From NCBI GenBank assembly GCA_030628805.1, contig DAOVQG010000057.1, forward strand, positions 1-17,229: a stretch of DNA of 17,229 nucleotides, in the 5' to 3' direction. This DNA comes from JAGMDK01 sp023128695. GTDB lineage: Bacteria > Planctomycetota > Phycisphaerae > UBA1845 > Fen-1342. The notes under the pieces were generated by a model. The model saw only the letters and a list, made by a program, of their open reading frames with translations. It searched no databases and had not been told where the DNA came from. Positions 13,340 to 17,229 of the stretch are shown here, in pieces. Positions within the stretch are counted from its first letter, which is position 1. Each line of letters starts with the position of its first letter. The position numbers were made by a program, and so were the translations under genes.

Positions 13340-14908
13340 AGGGTGTGATGAACCGCCGCTTACAGGTAACCGCCCGTACGCATCGGTCAAGCCGTGGAGT
13401 TGTCTCGCCAAACGGGCCGTGAGCCGCCCCTTCACTAATCGCCACTGCCAGTTGCCGGCGGTGGTCGCCGGGGTGTTCATGCGGGCGGCGTTGTCCAGCC
13501 CGAGGAGGTCCTGCACGGGGATGATCGCGGTGTTGGCGGGCGACGATAGCGCTAGGCGGATTATGTCCCAGTGAATCTTTCGGCCGGAGGTGCCCAGGTA
13601 ACGCAGAACGCGCTCGTACTCAGTCATCTGTGTGCGATGACGCTGCCGGCGGTGCTCACGCCGCAGCCGCTCGAACCAGCCGACCGTGGTTTCGTTGTCG
13701 TGCGTGCCGGGGTAAACGACGCAGTTGCGCGGGTAGGTGTGCGGCTGGTTGTAGCGGTCGCCCTCATCGTTGCCGAAGGCGAAATGCAGCAGCCGTATGC
13801 CGGGCAGGCCGAAACGCTCGCGCAGCGCCACGGCCTCCGGCGTGACCACTCCCAGATCCTCGGCGATGATCTCCAGCCGACCGAGTTTGCGGCGTACTGT
13901 GCTGAATAGCTCGGCTCCCGGCGTCTTGATCCACTTTCCACGGCGGGCGGTCTTGGCCCGGCCCGGCACCGCCCAGACGCGCTGGAAGCCGAGGAAGTGG
14001 TCGATACGGACCGCGTCGAATTGTGCGAATGCCCGCCGGAACCGCGCCAGCCACCAAGCGAAGCCAGTTGTCCTGTGTCGCCGCCAGCGGTATTGAGGGT
14101 GCCCCCAGCGTTGGCCGTCGCGGCTGAACAGGTCCGGCGGCACGCCCGAGACGGTTTTCACCCGTCCGGAAGCGTCCAGATCGAACAGAGCGCGGCGGGC
14201 CCAGACATCGCTGCTGTCGTGCGCGACGAAGATCGGGATATCACCGATCAGGCCGACGCCGTTATCGTGAGCATATTTTCGCAGGTCCGACCATTGGCGG
14301 TCGAACTGGAATTGCAGGAAGCGCTCGAAGTCGATCTCGTCGCGCAGGTCGTCAGTGACTTTGCGCAGGGCCGCTTTTCGTCGCAGACGAAGTTCGGTAT
14401 TCCAGGTTATCCAACTCTTGTTGTCGTGGGCACGTCGCAGGGCGCTGAAGAGTGCGTCGTCGTCGAGCCAGTCCGCATGAACCTTGCAGAATCGAAGGTA
14501 AACACGACTGGTTAAGCCACCATCACGGACGAAGGCATCAAAGGCTTTCCACAGCCGGGCCGTCCGGAACCGTGTGACGGCACCGTAACGAACGCGGTCG
14601 AGCTTCAAGCCGCGGACTGGTTTTATGTCTGGTTTACTCAGCAGACCCTCTTCGGCGAGCCGCGTAAGGCTGATCAGCAGCGGATTGCCGGCAAAGGCGG
14701 AAAGGGCACTGTAGGGACTGCCGCCGGGGCCGACGGGATTGATCGGCAACATCTGCCACCAGCGTTGACCGGCGGCGGCGAGAAAGTCCACGAAGTGATA
14801 CGCCTCCGGGCCCAGGTCGCCGCAGCCGTGTGGGCCGGGGAGGGACGTCGGGTGGAGCAGTAGGCCGCCGGCTCGGTCACTGAGACGGAATGACGGTTTG
14901 GGGATCAT
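13301..14908 (-). CDS. malQ: 4-alpha-glucanotransferase (amylomaltase, GH77)
   Basis: 535 residues from ATG 14908, which overlaps the amylase stop (ATGA). It transfers maltodextrin segments between alpha-1,4-glucans and releases glucose, in the cytoplasm. GH77 signatures are all visible: 'LLLHPTSLPGPHGCGDLG' near the N-terminus, 'GDIPIFVAHDSSDVW' (222-236), nucleophile Asp303 in VRIDHF, acid/base Glu350 in IIAEDLG, and third carboxylate Asp404 in YPGTHDN. Length is close to the usual 500-ish residues of bacterial amylomaltases without extra N-terminal modules. The last residues (about 524-535, GDEPRASVRAVL) and the stop codon come from a palindromic repeat, so the native C-terminus was probably a few residues different. 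The frame continues open upstream to 15016, but that part overlaps the amylase and has no family resemblance. It forms a two-gene unit with the GH13 amylase. Confidence 0.95.
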   Translation of the reverse strand: MIPKPSFRLSDRAGGLLLHPTSLPGPHGCGDLGPEAYHFVDFLAAAGQRWWQMLPINPVGPGGSPYSALSAFAGNPLLISLTRLAEEGLLSKPDIKPVRGLKLDRVRYGAVTRFRTARLWKAFDAFVRDGGLTSRVYLRFCKVHADWLDDDALFSALRRAHDNKSWITWNTELRLRRKAALRKVTDDLRDEIDFERFLQFQFDRQWSDLRKYAHDNGVGLIGDIPIFVAHDSSDVWARRALFDLDASGRVKTVSGVPPDLFSRDGQRWGHPQYRWRRHRTTGFAWWLARFRRAFAQFDAVRIDHFLGFQRVWAVPGRAKTARRGKWIKTPGAELFSTVRRKLGRLEIIAEDLGVVTPEAVALRERFGLPGIRLLHFAFGNDEGDRYNQPHTYPRNCVVYPGTHDNETTVGWFERLRREHRRQRHRTQMTEYERVLRYLGTSGRKIHWDIIRLALSSPANTAIIPVQDLLGLDNAARMNTPATTAGNWQWRLVKGRLTARLARQLHGLTDAYGRLPVSGGSSHPGDEPRASVRAVL

Positions 14909-17229
14909 TTCGGCGTGGCCGCGTGGAGGACTACGCCGCCGAGGGCGGGGACGCGCAGGTGCATTTTGTGACCATCCGCGTTGAAGATGCCCTCCGCGTT
15001 GAACACACCCTTCCACTTGTTCGGCGCGCTCAGCGGCAATGGCACGATCACCTCGACCTCTTTGTTCGAGGCGTTTAGGGCGACGATTAATTGCTCGTTG
15101 TCATCCTTGCGCAGAAACGCCCACACATCCTTTTCGTCGTCGGTCAGCAGCGTGAGGAAGGAGCCAGTCCGCAAAGCCGGATGCGCTTTTCGCAGGGCGA
15201 TGATCTGCTTGTAGTATGCCAGTTGATCCTTCATCACGAAGTTCTCTTCCGGCTTTTCATACGGCTCGAGGTCCGCCCAAAGCATCGGCTTGCGGCAGGT
15301 CGGGTCGTCGGCGCCCCACATGCCGACCTCGTCGCCGTAGTAGACCATCGGAGCCCCAATGTAGGTCATCTGGAGCAGCGCAGTCAGGCGGGCGCGGGCG
15401 TAATCCTCGGGCGACGGCCTGGCGTTGTCATATTCCGGGCCGTTGTCCTGGATGCGGTTGGCGTGGTCATACGCCCGATCCGCGTTGCGGGGCATAGACG
15501 CCACACGGTCGGTGTCGTGGCTGTCCATCAGGTTCTGGAGCACCTGCGTCGCCGCGAGCGGGTACGCCAGACGCAGCTCGCGGAAACGCCGATCGATCTC
15601 GCTCGGCGTGATCTTCCATTTCTTATCGAAAATCCAGCCAATCGCGCCGCGAGCAAATTCGTAATTCATGACGGCGTCGAAATGCTCGCCGTCGAGCCAT
15701 TGCTCGGCCCGCTCCCAGATTTCGCCGGTGATGTAGGCGTCGGGGTTGACCGACTTGACGACCTCACGCCACTCGACCCAGAACGGGGCGGGGATTTCGT
15801 TGGGCACGTCGAGCCGCCAGCCGTCGATGCCGTCGCTGGGGTCGCCGTCGCCGTCGGGGTCCATCCAGCGGCGGGTGACGTTGAAGATATGTTGCTTGAC
15901 CTGCGCGCTGGCCAGGCCGTCCTTGCTCTTCTTGAATACCGGCAACGCGTCATGCCCGAACCAGCCCTCGTACTTAAACGGCTTCCACGAGGTCACGTTG
16001 AACCAGTCGGCGTATTTCGACTGCTTGCCGTTCTTCTTGACGTCCTGGAACGCCGGGTGGGCGGTGCCGACGTGGTTGAAGACGCCGTCGACGATGACCT
16101 TGAAGCCCTGGGCGTGGGCGGTTTTCAGGAAACGGAGAAAGCGCTTGTCGGTCTCGGTCCATTTCCAGGTCGAGGGGTCGTTGTGGTCCTCACCGGCGGC
16201 GATCTCGGCGTAATCGCCCTTGGCGCCGAAGTGGTCATCGATGTGCAGGTACGTCTCGGCGTTGTATTTATGGTGACTCTCGGCCTTGAAGACCGGGTTC
16301 AGATAGATCGCGTTGACGCCTAGTTCCTTGAGATAGGGCAGCTTCTCCTCCAGCCCGTCGATGTCGCCGCCGTATTGGCGATCGAAGACGAAGTATTTAT
16401 AGAAAGCCTGCCCGTCCTTACCCTCCCACTCGGATTTGGTGAACCACGCGCTGGTCCAGGGGCGGACTGGGTCGCGGTCGTTGTCCGGATTGCCGTTGCG
16501 GAAGCGGTCGAGCATGATCTGATACCAGACCGCGTGCCTGGCCCACTCGGGCGTTTGAAAGACTTTTTCCTTCGACACGGGTACTCCATAGGTCTTGGGG
16601 CTACTGGCTTGCAAGTCCCCGTCGGTCAGAACAAAGGTGTAACGAATCTCGTCGCTGCTGATGTCGCTGGGGACGGTTACAGTTCCCTCCCACAGCGTGA
16701 AAAACGCGTCCTGGTGCGCCACCGACATCTCCGCCGTCCCTCCATATCGTACGGCGACCTTCACACGTTCAATATCATTGGCGAGGGTCCGGAGCCGGAC
16801 GAGGGCGCGCGTGGGCGAGAGACGCTGGTAATAAAGTGGACGATCCGGATGGTGTTCGATGGCCCGAGCTTCGATGCGGCCGTCGCCGAGTTGTGCGTCG
16901 GCTTGCTTTAGGTTTGCGATGCTCCCTAGCCGCAGGACGGAGTTGCGCCCGCCGTGGCCGTCGGGCACGCTGTCGGGGTTGTTGGCGTCGTGCAGCCAGC
17001 GCTCGCCGTCGAGCACGAATTTGTAGAGGTGTTCTCCGCCGGGCAAATCGACGACGATCTCCCAGAAGCCGTTGTTGTCGGGGCCTTCCATCGGCGTCGC
17101 AGCGCGGTTCCAGCTATTGAAGGTCCCGGCCAGCGTGACGGAATCGGGTCGGCCGGGCGGTTTGTAGCGGAAGGTGCATCGCCAGGTCCCGCCGGTGGTG
17201 GGTTCGGCCCGCACGGTCGGCGGCAGCCG
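14905..17229 (-). CDS. GH13 alpha-amylase family protein with two starch-binding modules, 5' partial
   Basis: The frame is open to the window edge, so the N-terminus (and any signal peptide) is missing. GTG 17214 is only the first possible start inside the window. 774 residues are visible, numbered here from base 17229. A glycogen-binding CBM48-like module comes first (about 20-100; 'VTLAGTFNSWN', 'GEHLYKFVLDGERW'). An Ig-like, CBM34-like module follows (about 130-215; 'PLYYQRLSPTRALVRLRT'), then the catalytic barrel. Conserved regions: I 'DGVFNH', II 'GWRLDVPNE' with nucleophile Asp474, III 'ITGEIWE' with acid Glu503, IV 'DSHDTDR' with Asp572. 'MDPDGDGDPSDGIDG' just before region II looks like a loop that could bind calcium. 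The order fits neopullulanase/cyclomaltodextrinase-type enzymes that cut alpha-1,4-glucans. It is followed by malQ with a 4-base overlap. Exact specificity and location are not decidable from this part. Confidence 0.88.
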   Translation of the reverse strand, partial: RLPPTVRAEPTTGGTWRCTFRYKPPGRPDSVTLAGTFNSWNRAATPMEGPDNNGFWEIVVDLPGGEHLYKFVLDGERWLHDANNPDSVPDGHGGRNSVLRLGSIANLKQADAQLGDGRIEARAIEHHPDRPLYYQRLSPTRALVRLRTLANDIERVKVAVRYGGTAEMSVAHQDAFFTLWEGTVTVPSDISSDEIRYTFVLTDGDLQASSPKTYGVPVSKEKVFQTPEWARHAVWYQIMLDRFRNGNPDNDRDPVRPWTSAWFTKSEWEGKDGQAFYKYFVFDRQYGGDIDGLEEKLPYLKELGVNAIYLNPVFKAESHHKYNAETYLHIDDHFGAKGDYAEIAAGEDHNDPSTWKWTETDKRFLRFLKTAHAQGFKVIVDGVFNHVGTAHPAFQDVKKNGKQSKYADWFNVTSWKPFKYEGWFGHDALPVFKKSKDGLASAQVKQHIFNVTRRWMDPDGDGDPSDGIDGWRLDVPNEIPAPFWVEWREVVKSVNPDAYITGEIWERAEQWLDGEHFDAVMNYEFARGAIGWIFDKKWKITPSEIDRRFRELRLAYPLAATQVLQNLMDSHDTDRVASMPRNADRAYDHANRIQDNGPEYDNARPSPEDYARARLTALLQMTYIGAPMVYYGDEVGMWGADDPTCRKPMLWADLEPYEKPEENFVMKDQLAYYKQIIALRKAHPALRTGSFLTLLTDDEKDVWAFLRKDDNEQLIVALNASNKEVEVIVPLPLSAPNKWKGVFNAEGIFNADGHKMHLRVPALGGVVLHAATPK

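Noticed and set aside
14909..15016. Upstream extension of malQ to 15016
   Set aside because: It lies wholly inside the amylase gene and its translation is basic low-complexity sequence. ATG 14908 has the ATGA overlap and a family-like N-terminus.
15091..16323. 410-codon plus-strand open frame
   Set aside because: It is antisense to the GH13 catalytic barrel, which has all four conserved regions on the minus strand.
1..17229. Defence system, prophage, integrase or toxin-antitoxin genes
   Set aside because: No such domains were recognised in any plausible gene. All confident genes are envelope, metabolic or carbohydrate functions.

Overview
The window is GC-rich, densely coding bacterial DNA. 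The gene types suggest a Planctomycetota chromosome, possibly a metagenome-assembled one. Three things point there: a VWA / degenerate glutamine-amidotransferase / DUF4175-like gene run, which planctomycetes usually carry after MoxR and DUF58 genes; large exported proteins with PA14, PKD and TPR regions; and short palindromic repeats that are translated as 'GWKPVPH' or 'SRGLQPAR'. No rRNA, tRNA, CRISPR array or transposase gene was recognised.

Bases 1-11636 (+ strand) hold five tightly packed genes that look like one operon. They are: the 3' part of a BatA-like VWA protein; a complete membrane VWA protein with a glutamine-amidotransferase-like fold; a 1108-residue membrane-anchored coiled-coil protein (DUF4175-like layout); an 849-residue exported DUF2341/PA14/PKD/TPR protein; and a 454-residue exported carbohydrate-binding-like/TPR protein. 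Three of the four junctions are 4-base start/stop overlaps and the fourth is a 22-base gap. The set looks like a cell-envelope complex with Ig-like and TPR scaffolds outside the membrane. Its function is not known to me.

Bases 11637-12783 hold a good sigma70-type promoter (TTGGGC, 17 bases, TATAAT) and a short D-3-phosphoglycerate dehydrogenase (serA) without an ACT domain. It converges on a minus-strand 6-pyruvoyl-tetrahydropterin synthase/QueD-family gene that keeps its zinc histidines but lacks the usual catalytic Cys and His.

Bases 13301-17229 (- strand) hold a starch/glycogen pair: a GH13 amylase with two N-terminal starch-binding modules (5' end outside the window), then a GH77 4-alpha-glucanotransferase (malQ) with a 4-base overlap. 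The first enzyme would cut alpha-glucans and the second would disproportionate the maltodextrins.

The most unusual content is two families of palindromic repeats. One is a composite element made of hairpin modules. It occurs in five clusters, all inside coding sequence, in several reading frames and in both orientations, with paired base changes that keep the hairpin stems. The second is a long inverted repeat seen twice. In the two adjacent exported-protein genes, a repeat lies between the coupled start codon and the signal peptide. In malQ, a repeat supplies the last dozen residues and the stop codon.
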